Shown in pieces: positions 44,490 through 55,256 of a stretch of DNA of 64,000 bases. The stretch is from NCBI RefSeq assembly GCF_001661075.1, contig NZ_CP014870.1:6019703-6083702 (forward strand), given 5' to 3'. Origin of the DNA: Pseudomonas silesiensis. GTDB taxonomy: Bacteria > Pseudomonadota > Gammaproteobacteria > Pseudomonadales > Pseudomonadaceae. The notes beneath the pieces were generated by a model. That model was not told the origin of the DNA. It did not search any database and was given only the letters and a program-made list of their open reading frames with translations. Every line of letters begins with the position of its first letter. The first letter of the stretch is position 1. A program made the position numbers and the translations under genes.

Positions 44490-45305
44490 TCACGGATAAC
44501 TAAACCCCTTAACCAACGTCAACTCCCCCACCGCCCGCATCGGCACCAGGAACGTCTCCATCTTCTCGTCCGGCGTCCCCTCCTCCGTAATCACCGTCAC
44601 CTGCGCCGTCGTCAGCGGTTGAACCGCCTCCTCCTGCCCCTGTTCATCACTCCGGTACCCGCCCCCGAAATAGTTCACGTAAACGAGGTACTGACCTTTG
44701 ATCGGCGCCGGCATGGCAAAGATTTCCGGGCCGTAGCCTGTCGTCACGTCGACATCGAGCGCCGCACCGTTGGGGACGACGCGATCGCCGTACCAGATGT
44801 GCGCGCCATCCGGGGTTATCAGGTGCAGATCCAGATCCGTGCCATCGCTGTCCCATGCCAGCAGCACCCGCAATTTGGCCGCGGTGGCGCCGCCGCTGGT
44901 GTTGAGGAACTGCGTGCGGTGGCGTTGCTGGCCATCGGCGCTGCGCACTTCGACGCTGTTGCTGCCGTTGGGGAATGAGAACGGTCGATCAAAGCGGCCA
45001 GCGGGATCGATTTTCAGCGGCATGCTGACGCCATTGACAATCAACCGGCCGGGCTCATCGGGCTTGGGCGTGGCCTTGATCTGGCCGGTGATGCGTGCGG
45101 TGTTGGCCTGCCCGACCGGGGTGTTCACCGAGGACGCGGGGTAGTTGACGACCTGGCGGAAATTTTCGCCTTCACCTTCAGGTGCTCCGGTACGCCAGCC
45201 ACCCACCGGAGTGTCGAGTTTGACTGCGCTATCGGCGGCGATCGTCATCGGCAATACGCAACAGGCGAAAAGGAACAGCAAGCCCTGTGGATAACGGAGT
45301 TTCAT
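44490..45305 (-). CDS. magF: MagF: periplasmic DUF2135 (YfaP-like) protein
   Basis: This 271-residue protein has an N-terminal signal peptide (cleavage near AAD/S after about 24 residues) and a C-terminal DUF2135 domain. The domain shows the calcium-site-like WDSDGTDLDLHLITPDG and YLVYVNYFGGG. It is the last gene of the six-gene alpha-2-macroglobulin operon, 3 bases after magE, and a distant paralogue of the first gene, magA. It probably acts with the macroglobulin in the periplasm. Confidence 0.9.
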   Translation of the reverse strand: MKLRYPQGLLFLFACCVLPMTIAADSAVKLDTPVGGWRTGAPEGEGENFRQVVNYPASSVNTPVGQANTARITGQIKATPKPDEPGRLIVNGVSMPLKIDPAGRFDRPFSFPNGSNSVEVRSADGQQRHRTQFLNTSGGATAAKLRVLLAWDSDGTDLDLHLITPDGAHIWYGDRVVPNGAALDVDVTTGYGPEIFAMPAPIKGQYLVYVNYFGGGYRSDEQGQEEAVQPLTTAQVTVITEEGTPDEKMETFLVPMRAVGELTLVKGFSYP

Positions 45306-45308
45306 GGT

Positions 45309-46928
45309 CTATTCCAGCAAGAGGTGGCGGGCGAGCCCTTCGATGTAGGCTTCATTCTGGCCGTTGGGGTGTGCTTCGAAGGCCAGGTGCAGGTACTCGT
45401 GGGTCAGGTCTAGACGGTCTTGCAGTGACAGCACGCCGCGCACGTAGATGCGCTGGCGTTCGCGGTCGACATGGGGCCGGCCGAAGGTGAGGCGACAGAC
45501 GGCGAAGGTGCTGACTTCGTTGTAGCCGGTTTCGCTTTCCAGGCGTTGGCGCCAGCCGCGGCGCTGTTTTTGTAGCCAGTCCTGGGCGGCGGAGAGTGCT
45601 TCGCAGGAGGCCACGGGATTGTCCCAGCGACTGAGGCTGGCACGTGGATAGGCGTGCAGCAGGATGGCGTCGTAGCGTTGGCCGGTACTGGCTTGTTCGA
45701 CGGCTTGTTGCCAGGAGAGTTGGTTCGGGCCGGGTTGGTCGGAGTGGTAGGTGACGGTGCTGCCGGCGAGGACCAGGTCGCTGGTCCAGGCGGCGATATT
45801 GCGCGACTCGGCGGTGGCCGGGCGCGGGGCGACACGCTGGCGATTGCTGCTGTCGTCGATGCTCAGGCAGTCGCCGTTGCGGCTGGCGTTTTGCAGGAGG
45901 TAGGTGCGGATGGCGACGGCCAGGGCTTTAGCGGCTTCGGCGGGTTCGGCCCTGGCTTCGCGCTGCAGGACGCGAGCGACGTATTCTTCGCGGTCCAGGC
46001 GGGCAACCAGCTTGTCGCCCGTTAAAAACAGTTCGCCGTCGCTGTGGATATCGAGTTGGTTGCCGTTGGCGAATTCGACCCGATAATCGCCCTGCATGTG
46101 ACCGGGCGCAACAACACGATCCCCCGCCAGGACGCGTCCAACCGGATAGCGCGAAAACAGCCCGACTTCGACGCAACGCCCGGCGTCTGCTGGCCACTCA
46201 ACCGGCAGCACGGTTGACAAGGCTGCACCATAATTTCGCAAGATCATCTGACTGGTCCCCCGGCCACCTGCCCAGACCGGCGTTCCATCCGCCAACCACC
46301 CGGCAAACCCACCCTGGCGCGACGCAGGGTCCTGGTCGTCCAGCCAACTCCAGGTTTTCACCCGCAGCCGGCCGCCAAGTTCACCCACGACATTGCCATC
46401 AGCGGCATTCAAGACCACGTCCAACAACACCCGGCGTGCCTGATCCTGTCCCGGTATCATGCTCAGCGCCCGCAACAATTCAGTCACTGGGACCCGAGTG
46501 GCAGGCTGCAACGACGGCAAGTCCAGCAACCACTCAGGCGCTTGGCGCGCCTGCCAATACTGGCGCCACTCAACGCCAGAAATGCCCAAGCGCCCAGGCT
46601 CGAAATACAACCCGCACGAGTTGACCAGTGCCTGATCGCGCTCGATCTTGCTGCCCGCCGTGCAGCAATAAACTTCCTCTTTCGACTGCCCGCGACATTC
46701 ATAAGCCGGTTCACGCGCGCCGGTATCCACCAGCCAGCCGTAGACGAATAACTTCCACACACTGCCCAGCGGGGTCTCCAGCCCGGAAGACAATGGCTCG
46801 CGCGCGATCACCCGAGTCCGGCTCAAGGAGAGCAATTCACCTTTGAAGCCCAGGCGTAGCGGCTCGTCCTGCGCAGTCGCCAGTACAGGAATCAAGCACA
46901 GCAGCATCCAGACCAGGGACCGGGTCAT
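45309..46928 (-). CDS. magE: MagE: DUF2300 (YfaQ-like) multidomain periplasmic protein
   Basis: This 539-residue protein has a signal peptide (cut near ATAQ-DE). I see three parts: an N-terminal penicillin-binding-like region with SxxK (SVWK, 56-59), SCG at 104-106 and KTW; a SpoIID-like middle (EEYVARVLQREA...AVAIRTYLLQNA, 314-348); and a C-terminal HEYLH (510-514) with a downstream Glu530, like a zinc peptidase. The family is annotated only as DUF2300, so peptidoglycan-related activity is inference. The ATG follows the magD stop by one base. Confidence 0.88.
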   Translation of the reverse strand: MTRSLVWMLLCLIPVLATAQDEPLRLGFKGELLSLSRTRVIAREPLSSGLETPLGSVWKLFVYGWLVDTGAREPAYECRGQSKEEVYCCTAGSKIERDQALVNSCGLYFEPGRLGISGVEWRQYWQARQAPEWLLDLPSLQPATRVPVTELLRALSMIPGQDQARRVLLDVVLNAADGNVVGELGGRLRVKTWSWLDDQDPASRQGGFAGWLADGTPVWAGGRGTSQMILRNYGAALSTVLPVEWPADAGRCVEVGLFSRYPVGRVLAGDRVVAPGHMQGDYRVEFANGNQLDIHSDGELFLTGDKLVARLDREEYVARVLQREARAEPAEAAKALAVAIRTYLLQNASRNGDCLSIDDSSNRQRVAPRPATAESRNIAAWTSDLVLAGSTVTYHSDQPGPNQLSWQQAVEQASTGQRYDAILLHAYPRASLSRWDNPVASCEALSAAQDWLQKQRRGWRQRLESETGYNEVSTFAVCRLTFGRPHVDRERQRIYVRGVLSLQDRLDLTHEYLHLAFEAHPNGQNEAYIEGLARHLLLE

Positions 46929-46929
46929 G

Positions 46930-49900
46930 TCAGTGGACCGTGACCTGGCCCAGTGCCGGCTTTTGTTCCTGGGCCTGATGCTGCGGCGCATAGACCTGGG
47001 TGAAGCGAACCGGCGGCAGGTTGAACTGACCTTTTTGCGAGAAGCGCACCAAGTGACGCAGGCGCAATTCGCCGCTCAAGGCGTCGACTGGAATGGCGTA
47101 GGCCATTTGCCCCGGCTCGAAACGTGCTTTTTCCAACGCCGTCGGCTCGGTGCCGGCCTTGTCCATGAGTTTGATGCCCCAGGTGGTGCGCTCGACGTCC
47201 GCACCCGGTGGCAGCGGCACTTCGAGCATGCCATAGCGCAGCGGTTGCGCGGCTTTGCTGGTGATGATCACTTCGTCCAGGTAGAGGCTGTCGCTGGCCA
47301 ACGGCTTGTTGCCGACCGCTTCCAGTTTGAAGGTAAAGGCTTCGTCACCCGGTACCAGACGGGACAGGCGACGGGTGATGGTCACGGCCATCGGCTCGAC
47401 TGCAGGTTGCCGGGTCTGATAACTCAATGCGGCCCGCAGCGGACGCTCTTGCGCGCCAGCCAGGGACAGAGCCCCAGGCACGGCCGAAGCCCCCTGCCAC
47501 GCCCAGTAAACTTCACCGGTCGCCCCCTGCGCCTGCTTCCAGCCTTCACCCGGCGTCAGTGCGACGGCGGGCGATGCCTGTTCGATGCTGCGTTGCAGCC
47601 AGACCAGCGCCAACGCACGCTCCAGTGTCGATTGCTGTGGCAGCAAACGCTGCAGCAGTGCTTGAGCGTGAGCCTGATCGAAGCCTTGCAGCGACAGATT
47701 CAACGCTTCAGCAAACGGCTGGGAACTGACTTCCACGCGCTGCTGCGCATCCGCCAGTTGCCGAGTGAAAGCCTCTGGCGCATCGACCTTCGCCTGGCGA
47801 GCCAAAGACGCGGTCAACACGCGAGCACTGGCCAACCCCAACGCAGAATCCGGATCGCTCATGACGATGCTGTCTTCGCCATCGTCCATCTGGTTTGCGG
47901 CATTACCCTCGCCGGCGTTCGCCAGGTCATCCATCAAGCCACTGAGCAAGGTGTTCACCGGCAATTGCATCTGTTTGGCGAACGACACAATCAGCGCCCG
48001 CTGCAACAGCGGCGTGTTCTTCGCCTGTTTCGCATAGACCTCCAGCACCCGCTGCCAATGCTCCGGTGGCAGGCTCAACCCCAACGCCTTGCTGGCGTGC
48101 CAGTCGGCGTAGTAGGCGTAAGCGGTAAGAAACGCATCCGGCTCACCCTCCATGCCCCACCAGGTGAAGCTCGCCGACGGCCCGGCCATTTGCACCAGGC
48201 GCAGGCGGCTGTTCTGCATGATCAGGCGCAAGCGATCGCGGATCCGCGGGTTAGACGACAGGGTCGGATAGGCGATGCTCAATGGCAGCAATCGGCTGGC
48301 GGTCTGTTCCACGCCGCCGTAGGGGTAACTCAGCAGATCATCCAGTGCCGAACGGAACAGCGCTTGCGCACTGTCATCCAGGCGCAGGCGAATATCCGTC
48401 GCGTCCGCCGGCAAGGTCAGCGGCGTATCACCGCTGGCTACGTCCAGGCTCTGGCTTTGAGTGACCTGCCAACCTTCACCGGTCGCGGTCAGGCGCACGC
48501 TCAAGGCATCAGCGGTTTTGCCGTCTTGCACCAACTCGGCGGTCCACTCACCGTTGGCCAATGCGAATGTGGGCAGCGGGATGTAATTGATGCCGTTATT
48601 CAACGTCACCGGAACACGCTGTTCAGTGCCGCCGTCATGGATCACCAGCTCAGCCGCTACCGGTTTCTTGGCCTGGCTGAAGGCGAACACACCGAGCTCC
48701 GGTTTGTCGCCACTGCGGAATCGAGTTGGCCCGCTCCACTTCAGGTACAGCGGTTTTTCCGAATGGACGAACTGTTTCTTCTGCCCGACCCGACCATCAT
48801 CGGCGATGGCCCGGGCGGTGATGCGCCAGCGGGTCAAGGAGTCCGGCATCTTGAAGGTGAAGCGGGTCTTGCCATTGGCATCGGTCATCAATTCCGGCTG
48901 CCAGGCGGCGGTGTCGACGTCTTCGCGACGCGGTCGCTCCAGCACTTTCACCCCACGCTCGCTGCGGTTGGCTTTGCCCGGTGCTCCCGGGCTGCCCGGC
49001 AGTGCCACGTCATAGCTGATGAACGACAGACTGGCACTGGTTCGCACGTTATTGCGGCGCGGGTGATAGAAGAACTGGTCGATGCTCGGTGCAACTTCCG
49101 GTTGCAATGCGTAGACCATTTCATCCACCACGCTGACCGTCAGGTGCGCCGGGATCGGCTTGCCGGCGAATTGAGTCGTGAGGTCGATAGACACCGTGTC
49201 GCCAGGTTGATACGACTCTTTGTCGGTGGCGATCGCTACGTCGATTTGCGGCGCAACAACCTTGATGCCGGCGTTCTGAAAACTGTACTGACCGCCCTTG
49301 GTGTAGAGCACAGAGAAAGTCAGGTTTGGCGCGAAACTGTCTTTCACCGGGATCCGCGCGCGGTATTGCGTCTCGCTGAGTTTTTCCAACTGCAGCCAGT
49401 CGCCGCCCTTTGACAGCAGCGCGGTGGCCTCGACATTGTCCCGCTCCAGCGACAGCAATGCATCGCTGACCGGCTCGGGGAAAGTGATCAGAGCCAGCGC
49501 TCCATCGCCGGCCTTGTACTCCGGTTTATCGAGGACGATTTCTACGGTGCCCGGCACGGCCTTGACGCCATCGCCGGTGACCGAATGACCGGTCGCGCCA
49601 ACGACACGGCCATGGTCATCCTTCAAGGTCAGGTTGTAAGTGCCCGGTCGCTCAAACGCCAGGGTGAAACCTTTATCGGCGGCGGCCAGTTTGCCCTCGC
49701 CGGCGCTCTGGTCTTCCAGCCGCACCCACCCATAACTGCTCGGTATGACGGCCTTGCTCTGTTCGCTGCCACCTTCATTCAGATAACTGAACGCAACCTT
49801 CTCGCCCACCGCGCTGAATCGCTGGGGAGCGCGCAAACTGAAATTCGCGGCGCCGCGGTCGATGAGGATTTCCTTGGTGGTCTTGACCCGGTACGCCGCG

Positions 49901-51495
49901 CCATCGCTGGCAAACACGGTGAGCATATAGCGGCTCGGCTTCTCGGCGGCCGGCAGGTCGAGGGTCGCGTTGCCTTTGGCATCGGTGGTCAGTTCGGTAC
50001 TGGTCAACTCCACCGGGAATTGCCCGAGATACTGCAGCTCGTTGTCGACCATCGACAGTTGCTGGGCGCGCAGGCTCAGGCTCAATTTGGCATTGGCCAC
50101 GGGTTTACCGTCCGGGTACAGCAACACCAGACTACCCTTGACCGGTTCGCCGGTGCGGTAATCCTGCTTGGCCAGATTCAAGGAAATTTCGAAGTGTGGC
50201 TTGATGTATTCGGCAACGCGGAAGGCGCTGCTGTAGGCCTGATCCTTGTAGCTGAAACGCAATTCATAACCGCCCGCCACGGCGTTGTCCGGCAACTGGA
50301 AGCGCCCTTGGGTCCCAGCCTTGGAATCGAGTTTCAGCGCCAGGTTTTGCAGTGCTGTACCGGTGGCATCGAGCACGGTGAGGTTGACGTCGGCGGCACT
50401 CGGCTGCACCGAGTCGCGAGCATTCTTGAATTCGCGACCGACGATTTTCAGCGACACCCAATCCCCCGGCCGATACAGCGGCCGGTCAGTGAACGCATAG
50501 AGTTTGGTGTCATAGATTTCGCTGTCGTAGTAGAAGTTTTCAGCGACGAACACCCCACCCTCCTCGTCCTCGCCAATCACGAACGAGCGTTCCGGGCTGA
50601 CGTGTTTCAACCGCAGCAAACCATCGGCATCGGTGGCGCCACTGCTCATCACGCCCAGGCCATCGGTCCACAGCACATTGACCTTCGGTACTGAACTGCC
50701 TTGGTGTTTGTGCGCAGCCCAGACCACCAGTTCATCACCGGCTATCTTGCTCACCGCCACGGTGTTGGAGACGAAGACCATGGTGGTCGCGCGGTACTTG
50801 CCGATCAGGGCTTCCACCAGATACAGACCCGGCTTCAGGTTGCCCAACGGGATGTACACGTTTCCCGGTGCCACACTGACGAACTCGCTGGAAGAACCGG
50901 CCAGGTTCACCCCGGCAGGGGGCTGGATCGATTTGGCTTGCCACAGTGGATAACGAAATTGGCTAATCACCGGTAAACCCGGAATCAGCGCAAATTGCGG
51001 CTGCGCATCGTAGGGCGTTGGCGAGGCGATGGCAGTACCCATCTTCAATTCCGGCACTTCTTCGGTGACTTGTTTACGCGACTCGTAGGAAAACGCCCGT
51101 TGCATCACCCGACGGGATTTGCGGTACCAGTTGTCCCACAGGTACGCGAGGGTATTCGACAGGCCTTCGCCCTTGAACTGGCCGTCACTGACCACCCGGT
51201 GGAGGTTCTTCTGGCGCTTGAGGAAATCCAGCGGCTTGTCGATCCGATACACGCGAATGTCGGCGCCGCCGTAAGGCTCCATGCGGAACCGGCGATAGTC
51301 ACGGCCCGGCGCTTCGAGGCGCACCATCACCTGTTCATCGCTGGCGAAGCTGCTGTCGGCCAGCAGGAAAAAACTTTCACCGGCCACTGGCGTATAGCCG
51401 CTCGGCTCGACGGTGTCTTCGGCATACACCGTCGAAAACGGCAGCACCAATACCAACAGCAGAGGCAAAAAACGCAGCATGCGGATACCGATCAT
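46930..51495 (-). CDS. magD: MagD: bacterial alpha-2-macroglobulin (YfaS-like)
   Basis: This very large periplasmic protein (1,521 residues) has a signal peptide ([16 protein letters not shown]), many MG beta-sandwich domains and a C-terminal complement-like alpha/alpha toroid. Macroglobulins trap proteases that enter the periplasm. The thioester motif CxEQ is replaced by GVEQ at about residues 1061-1064, so this member cannot form the covalent thioester, as in other YfaS/MagD-type proteins. The start overlaps magC (ATGA); MLRF at 51480 is an alternative. The operon order agrees with P. aeruginosa magABCDEF. Confidence 0.95.
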   Translation of the reverse strand: MIGIRMLRFLPLLLVLVLPFSTVYAEDTVEPSGYTPVAGESFFLLADSSFASDEQVMVRLEAPGRDYRRFRMEPYGGADIRVYRIDKPLDFLKRQKNLHRVVSDGQFKGEGLSNTLAYLWDNWYRKSRRVMQRAFSYESRKQVTEEVPELKMGTAIASPTPYDAQPQFALIPGLPVISQFRYPLWQAKSIQPPAGVNLAGSSSEFVSVAPGNVYIPLGNLKPGLYLVEALIGKYRATTMVFVSNTVAVSKIAGDELVVWAAHKHQGSSVPKVNVLWTDGLGVMSSGATDADGLLRLKHVSPERSFVIGEDEEGGVFVAENFYYDSEIYDTKLYAFTDRPLYRPGDWVSLKIVGREFKNARDSVQPSAADVNLTVLDATGTALQNLALKLDSKAGTQGRFQLPDNAVAGGYELRFSYKDQAYSSAFRVAEYIKPHFEISLNLAKQDYRTGEPVKGSLVLLYPDGKPVANAKLSLSLRAQQLSMVDNELQYLGQFPVELTSTELTTDAKGNATLDLPAAEKPSRYMLTVFASDGAAYRVKTTKEILIDRGAANFSLRAPQRFSAVGEKVAFSYLNEGGSEQSKAVIPSSYGWVRLEDQSAGEGKLAAADKGFTLAFERPGTYNLTLKDDHGRVVGATGHSVTGDGVKAVPGTVEIVLDKPEYKAGDGALALITFPEPVSDALLSLERDNVEATALLSKGGDWLQLEKLSETQYRARIPVKDSFAPNLTFSVLYTKGGQYSFQNAGIKVVAPQIDVAIATDKESYQPGDTVSIDLTTQFAGKPIPAHLTVSVVDEMVYALQPEVAPSIDQFFYHPRRNNVRTSASLSFISYDVALPGSPGAPGKANRSERGVKVLERPRREDVDTAAWQPELMTDANGKTRFTFKMPDSLTRWRITARAIADDGRVGQKKQFVHSEKPLYLKWSGPTRFRSGDKPELGVFAFSQAKKPVAAELVIHDGGTEQRVPVTLNNGINYIPLPTFALANGEWTAELVQDGKTADALSVRLTATGEGWQVTQSQSLDVASGDTPLTLPADATDIRLRLDDSAQALFRSALDDLLSYPYGGVEQTASRLLPLSIAYPTLSSNPRIRDRLRLIMQNSRLRLVQMAGPSASFTWWGMEGEPDAFLTAYAYYADWHASKALGLSLPPEHWQRVLEVYAKQAKNTPLLQRALIVSFAKQMQLPVNTLLSGLMDDLANAGEGNAANQMDDGEDSIVMSDPDSALGLASARVLTASLARQAKVDAPEAFTRQLADAQQRVEVSSQPFAEALNLSLQGFDQAHAQALLQRLLPQQSTLERALALVWLQRSIEQASPAVALTPGEGWKQAQGATGEVYWAWQGASAVPGALSLAGAQERPLRAALSYQTRQPAVEPMAVTITRRLSRLVPGDEAFTFKLEAVGNKPLASDSLYLDEVIITSKAAQPLRYGMLEVPLPPGADVERTTWGIKLMDKAGTEPTALEKARFEPGQMAYAIPVDALSGELRLRHLVRFSQKGQFNLPPVRFTQVYAPQHQAQEQKPALGQVTVH

Positions 51496-52130
51496 TGGGA
51501 GAGAAAGTTCAGTCGATAGACGCCGATGAAGTTGGGGTTGGCTGCGTCGGGGATCCATCGGGTGTCCTTCCATGTCATGAGTTGCTGCAGGCTTGCGGAA
51601 CGCATGCCGTTGTCTGTGGGGCTGGTGGTGCCGGTGTGATAGGCGATGTAGCGGCCCATCCAGATCATCAGGTGCTGGTCGTCGCCCTGATCGAAAAACA
51701 TCAGGTCGCCGGGCCGGGCTTGCGCTATATCGCGGCCGACCAAATGGCTGTTGAACTGGATCAGCTTGATCGCGTTCACGTACGGCCCGACTTTGCCGCC
51801 GCCCTGCTGCCATTGCCGGGCGAGGCTTCGTTGCGTATCGCTCAGTTGCAGTTCCGGTGGCAGGTAGCGGTTGGACAGGCCATTGCTGCGCAGCCATTTA
51901 TCGTCATGGACTTTCAACGCTTCGTTGGCGGCGAACCGCACCAGGCCGGCGCAGTCCTGTTGGTACCAGCGCGGGCTCGGGCCCTGGGTCAGCTGTTCCT
52001 GGGCGATGCGCACGAACCAGGCGCGGAATACCTGGGATTGCTGCGGGTCGAGCGCTGCGGCTTCGCTGGCAAAGACGCGACTGCCCAGCAGCAGCGCCAG
52101 CAGGCCAAGACCTCGGATGAGTGTGCTCAC
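51492..52130 (-). CDS. magC: MagC: DUF1175 (YfaT-like) NlpC/P60-related protein
   Basis: This protein of about 212 residues starts at a GTG that overlaps the magB stop (GTGA) and has a signal peptide ([20 protein letters not shown]). The DUF1175 domain resembles NlpC/P60 amidases: [18 protein letters not shown] holds the candidate cysteine, and [17 protein letters not shown] the candidate histidine. It probably acts on the cell wall or on peptides next to the macroglobulin; activity is not known to me. Confidence 0.88.
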   Translation of the reverse strand: MSTLIRGLGLLALLLGSRVFASEAAALDPQQSQVFRAWFVRIAQEQLTQGPSPRWYQQDCAGLVRFAANEALKVHDDKWLRSNGLSNRYLPPELQLSDTQRSLARQWQQGGGKVGPYVNAIKLIQFNSHLVGRDIAQARPGDLMFFDQGDDQHLMIWMGRYIAYHTGTTSPTDNGMRSASLQQLMTWKDTRWIPDAANPNFIGVYRLNFLSQ

Positions 52131-53836
52131 AGGGCTTTCCACTCTAGCGGCAACCATTGCCAGTGACCGTCGGGTTCGCTGCCTTCAGGCAAGGTCAGGG
52201 CATATTTCCCGTAGCCGCCGAGCTTGCGCAGTTTCGGGATCAGATAGGTTTGCGCGGCGTTGTAGAACACCGGTTCCATATCCTGCGGCAGGCTGTCGAG
52301 GGTTTCCTGCTGCATCAGTTGCGCCATGGAGTCCGGGCCGAAGTAGACCGGCATCAGCAGGTCTTTCGGCACGACGTCAGCCATCGGCGGGAAGCGTTTA
52401 TCGAGGGTGCCGAGGGCTTTATCCACTAACTTGTCGTCGAGGGAAAACAGCAGCGTCGAACCGTGGCGCGCCAGACTCACGCGCATGAAGGCCTTGCCGG
52501 TGATCGCGTCCGGGTTCTCCGCATCCTTGGCCTTGTAGGGGCCGAAGTTGGTACTGACCTGGCGTTGCCATTGGTGAGTCATGCCTTCCTGCTTCTCGAG
52601 CACCGGGAACGCATGCTCTGCGACCTTGCCTTCGTAGGCACCGACCATCGCGCCGAACAGGTTGCCCAGATCGCCGTCGAGCTTAGCGCTGTCATCGTCG
52701 TTCAGGCTGGCCACCAACAATGGCGTATACAGCCGCGAGTCGGCATACCAGCACAGGCCGGCGGCACCCGCCATGTGTTCGGTCAGGGCCTGGGCAACCG
52801 TATCGTCAGCGCCGAGTTTCACCAGCAGCGGTTGCTGTTGTTCAGCGGCCAACGGCAAGGCCACGCAAGCGCTGGCCCCCATGGGCATGGCTTGCCAGAT
52901 TGGTTTGAAATCGAATTCCGGCTGATTTTCCAGCTCATCCATGGCAAGGAAGCTGTGCCAGCCCTTGTCGTCCATGTCGAAGCGCAGGCCGGCGAAATTC
53001 GGGATGAAGCGCTGATACCCCATGGCCAGGACACTGGCATTGACCGACAACCGTTGTTTCACCTCTGCGGCACGGGGTTGCAGACCGAAGGCTTCGGGGA
53101 ACAGTTTGTCGCCATTGAGCAACGCGGCAATGGCCTGGGTCGAGACGCTGCCCGGCGCTTCAGGCATGCCACTGTCCGGATCGTAGAGTTTGGCCGGATT
53201 GGACAGCACCACCAGTTTGTCGCCATGGGAGGCGAACACCAACGCCTTGCTGGCGTTGTAGTTGAGTTGATAAAGCGCCACCTCGTCGGCACCGACGTTC
53301 ACCTCGCCGAGCCTCGTCAGCTGCGTATCGTCCAGCGCCACTTTGGCCAGCGGTTCCAGCACCTTGGCCAGGCCACCGCGATCCATCACCAACAGGAAAT
53401 CCTTGAGCCGGCCATCCGCCCCGCGCCACAGCGCCACGTCCGCCGGCTGATCGAACAGCTGCTCGATCAGGCTGTCCTGCAGTTTCAGGTCATGCTCGTA
53501 AATGATCCGCCGCAGACTGCCGATCAGGCCGAGACGATCGGCATGGGTTTGGTAATAGAAGACGAAATCTTCGGTGAGGGTTTCCTTGAGAAACGGCACC
53601 GCCAGCAAGTCCTTGGGCAATTGGCTCAAGGAATGGGTTTCGAGCAGACCGTCCGGACGGCTCATGCCAAGTTTGTCGCTGGCCAATTGCGCCGGCGGTG
53701 CCTTGGGCTGATGCATGAACCAGCCAAAGCCGGCCGCCACACCTGCCACCAGGCACAATCCGCCCAGGAGCACCGGCCAGCGCCGGGAAGGTTTGGCGGC
53801 GGGCGCGGCGGCCGGAGTCACAGTGTTATCGCTCAT
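52127..53836 (-). CDS. magB: MagB: DUF2138 (YfaA-like) membrane-anchored protein
   Basis: This 569-residue protein has an uncleaved N-terminal anchor ([21 protein letters not shown], about 20-40) preceded by a short cytoplasmic tail, so the bulk lies in the periplasm. The DUF2138 domain has no known catalytic motif. It sits 31 bases downstream of magA and overlaps magC by four bases. In P. aeruginosa the corresponding protein is part of the MagD complex; by analogy it may tether the macroglobulin to the inner membrane. Confidence 0.88.
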   Translation of the reverse strand: MSDNTVTPAAAPAAKPSRRWPVLLGGLCLVAGVAAGFGWFMHQPKAPPAQLASDKLGMSRPDGLLETHSLSQLPKDLLAVPFLKETLTEDFVFYYQTHADRLGLIGSLRRIIYEHDLKLQDSLIEQLFDQPADVALWRGADGRLKDFLLVMDRGGLAKVLEPLAKVALDDTQLTRLGEVNVGADEVALYQLNYNASKALVFASHGDKLVVLSNPAKLYDPDSGMPEAPGSVSTQAIAALLNGDKLFPEAFGLQPRAAEVKQRLSVNASVLAMGYQRFIPNFAGLRFDMDDKGWHSFLAMDELENQPEFDFKPIWQAMPMGASACVALPLAAEQQQPLLVKLGADDTVAQALTEHMAGAAGLCWYADSRLYTPLLVASLNDDDSAKLDGDLGNLFGAMVGAYEGKVAEHAFPVLEKQEGMTHQWQRQVSTNFGPYKAKDAENPDAITGKAFMRVSLARHGSTLLFSLDDKLVDKALGTLDKRFPPMADVVPKDLLMPVYFGPDSMAQLMQQETLDSLPQDMEPVFYNAAQTYLIPKLRKLGGYGKYALTLPEGSEPDGHWQWLPLEWKAL

Positions 53837-53867
53837 TTAACAAAACCCAATCCGTGGTACGGGATGT

Positions 53868-54659
53868 TCAATAGTTGAAAGTCTTGACCAGCAGCAGGTC
53901 GCCGATCGCGCGCAGGGGCACGATGAAGGTCTCGCGTTTCTCGTCGACAGTGTTTTCGTTCAATACCAGGTTGATTTGCGAGGTGATCACCTCGTTCTGG
54001 TTGCCGCGCTCATCGAAGTTATAGCCGCCGCTGCCGAAGTTGCCCCAATAGTTCACGTAAACCAGATAGGTGCCCTGCATCGGCGCGGTCATGGTGAACA
54101 TTTCCGGACCGGGGCCATCGACGCCATCCGGGTCCAGGCCGCCGCCGTTGCTCATCGCCGGGCGCGCCCAGAACGCATGCTGGCCGTCCGGGGTAACGAT
54201 GTGCAGGTCGAGCTCGGCTTTCGGATCGTCCCAACCCAGCACCACGCGAATCCGCGCCGGCGTGCGCAGGTTGTTGGCTTCATAAAATTGAACTCGCTTG
54301 AGCGACTGGCCTTCGGCACTGCGCACTTCGACGCTGTTGGAGCCGGCGCCAAAGGCATACGGCCGGGCGAAACGTCCCTGGTCGTCGGTGTACAGATTGA
54401 GGGGATTACCGTTGACCGCCAGGGTATGGGGCCCGCGTTGGTTGCCGATGGCCTTGAGCTGGCCTTCGATCATGGTGCGATTGCGCTGCACGCCCCGGTC
54501 GATGGGCGGCGTGGGATAGGCGACTTGAGGCTGTTCACTGCGATCCAGCAGGCCGTTGTAGCGCCAGCCGCCTACCGGTTCCGACAGTTCGGCCGTGGGC
54601 TCGGCCCTGGCAGCGGTGGCGCAGACCAGCCCCATCAGCAACAGCAGCAATGAATGCAT
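53868..54659 (-). CDS. magA: MagA: periplasmic DUF2135 (YfaP-like) protein
   Basis: This 263-residue protein has a signal peptide (MHSLLLLLMGLVCATAARA) and a C-terminal DUF2135 domain with WDDPKAELDLHIVTPDG and YLVYVNYWGNF, paralogous to magF at the other end of the operon. It is the first gene of the mag operon. The ribosome site AGGAGG is embedded in a leader with several GGA motifs, consistent with post-transcriptional control by RsmA-type proteins as reported for P. aeruginosa mag. Confidence 0.9.
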   Translation of the reverse strand: MHSLLLLLMGLVCATAARAEPTAELSEPVGGWRYNGLLDRSEQPQVAYPTPPIDRGVQRNRTMIEGQLKAIGNQRGPHTLAVNGNPLNLYTDDQGRFARPYAFGAGSNSVEVRSAEGQSLKRVQFYEANNLRTPARIRVVLGWDDPKAELDLHIVTPDGQHAFWARPAMSNGGGLDPDGVDGPGPEMFTMTAPMQGTYLVYVNYWGNFGSGGYNFDERGNQNEVITSQINLVLNENTVDEKRETFIVPLRAIGDLLLVKTFNY

Positions 54660-54667
54660 GTGACGCC

Positions 54668-54735
54668 TCCTGCCATGCCTCGACGAAACCTTGCGCCTGA
54701 TCCTCGGCGCGTTACAGATCCAAACCCTGCGTTCC
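54668..54735 (-). promoter_or_regulatory. mag operon leader with four GGA motifs
   Basis: On the minus strand GGA occurs at 54733-54735, 54719-54721, 54701-54703 and, within the ribosome site, 54668-54670. Spaced GGA motifs with one in the Shine-Dalgarno are the usual layout of RsmA/CsrA targets. I did not test whether they sit in hairpin loops. Confidence 0.5.
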
Positions 54736-54852
54736 GTCTGAAAGCCCCGTGACTGTGGGGTTGTAGAAGACCCGAAGATTAGCCATTCAGCGGTTTTTTA
54801 ACAATCAGGCAGATCTCTATTTGCTGTAGGAATCGTGAAATTTGCCGGGCAT

Positions 54853-54896
54853 GAGCCGAATAGCGAGCTTATTCGGCTCACAAAATGAGCCGAATA
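54853..54896. repeat. Threefold GAGCCGAATA operator-like repeat
   Basis: GAGCCGAATA occurs at 54853-54862 and 54887-54896 in direct orientation, with the inverted copy TATTCGGCTC at 54870-54879 between. The spacers are 7 bases each. It lies in the 354-base divergent region between mag and xseB, about 120 bases upstream of xseB. It looks like a regulator-binding array; the regulator is unknown. Confidence 0.6.
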
Positions 54897-55013
54897 ACTC
54901 GGATCACGCTAAAAGAGACCGCAAATTGCAACGCCCAATACCCCGCTCATTTGCCCATACCCCCCATGTCTGCTAGTGTCGCGCCGGTTTAACGTCAACC
55001 GGAAATAGCCGCC

Positions 55014-55256
55014 ATGGCCCGCAAAAAAGCTGCACTGGATTTCGAACAATCGCTCGCTGAACTGCAAACGCTGGTCGAGCGTCTGGAGAATGGCGAATTG
55101 TCCCTGGAAGACTCGCTGACGGCTTTCGAGCAAGGCATCGGCCTGACCCGCGATTGCCAGGCGGCGCTGGCCCAGGCCGAACAAAAGGTTCAGGTGCTGC
55201 TCGAACGTGATGGCGAGTTGGCCGAGGAACCCTTCGACGCGGATTTGCCAGAATGA
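55014..55256 (+). CDS. xseB: Exodeoxyribonuclease VII small subunit
   Basis: XseB (80 residues) is a short helical-hairpin protein that assembles on XseA to form exonuclease VII, which degrades single-stranded [23 protein letters not shown] is diagnostic. It overlaps ispA by four bases (ATGA), the conserved xseB-ispA-dxs arrangement. Confidence 0.96.
   Translation: MARKKAALDFEQSLAELQTLVERLENGELSLEDSLTAFEQGIGLTRDCQAALAQAEQKVQVLLERDGELAEEPFDADLPE

Noticed and set aside
46843..49413. 856-residue plus-strand open frame opposite magD
   Set aside because: Complement of the long macroglobulin gene; no domain, no ribosome site.
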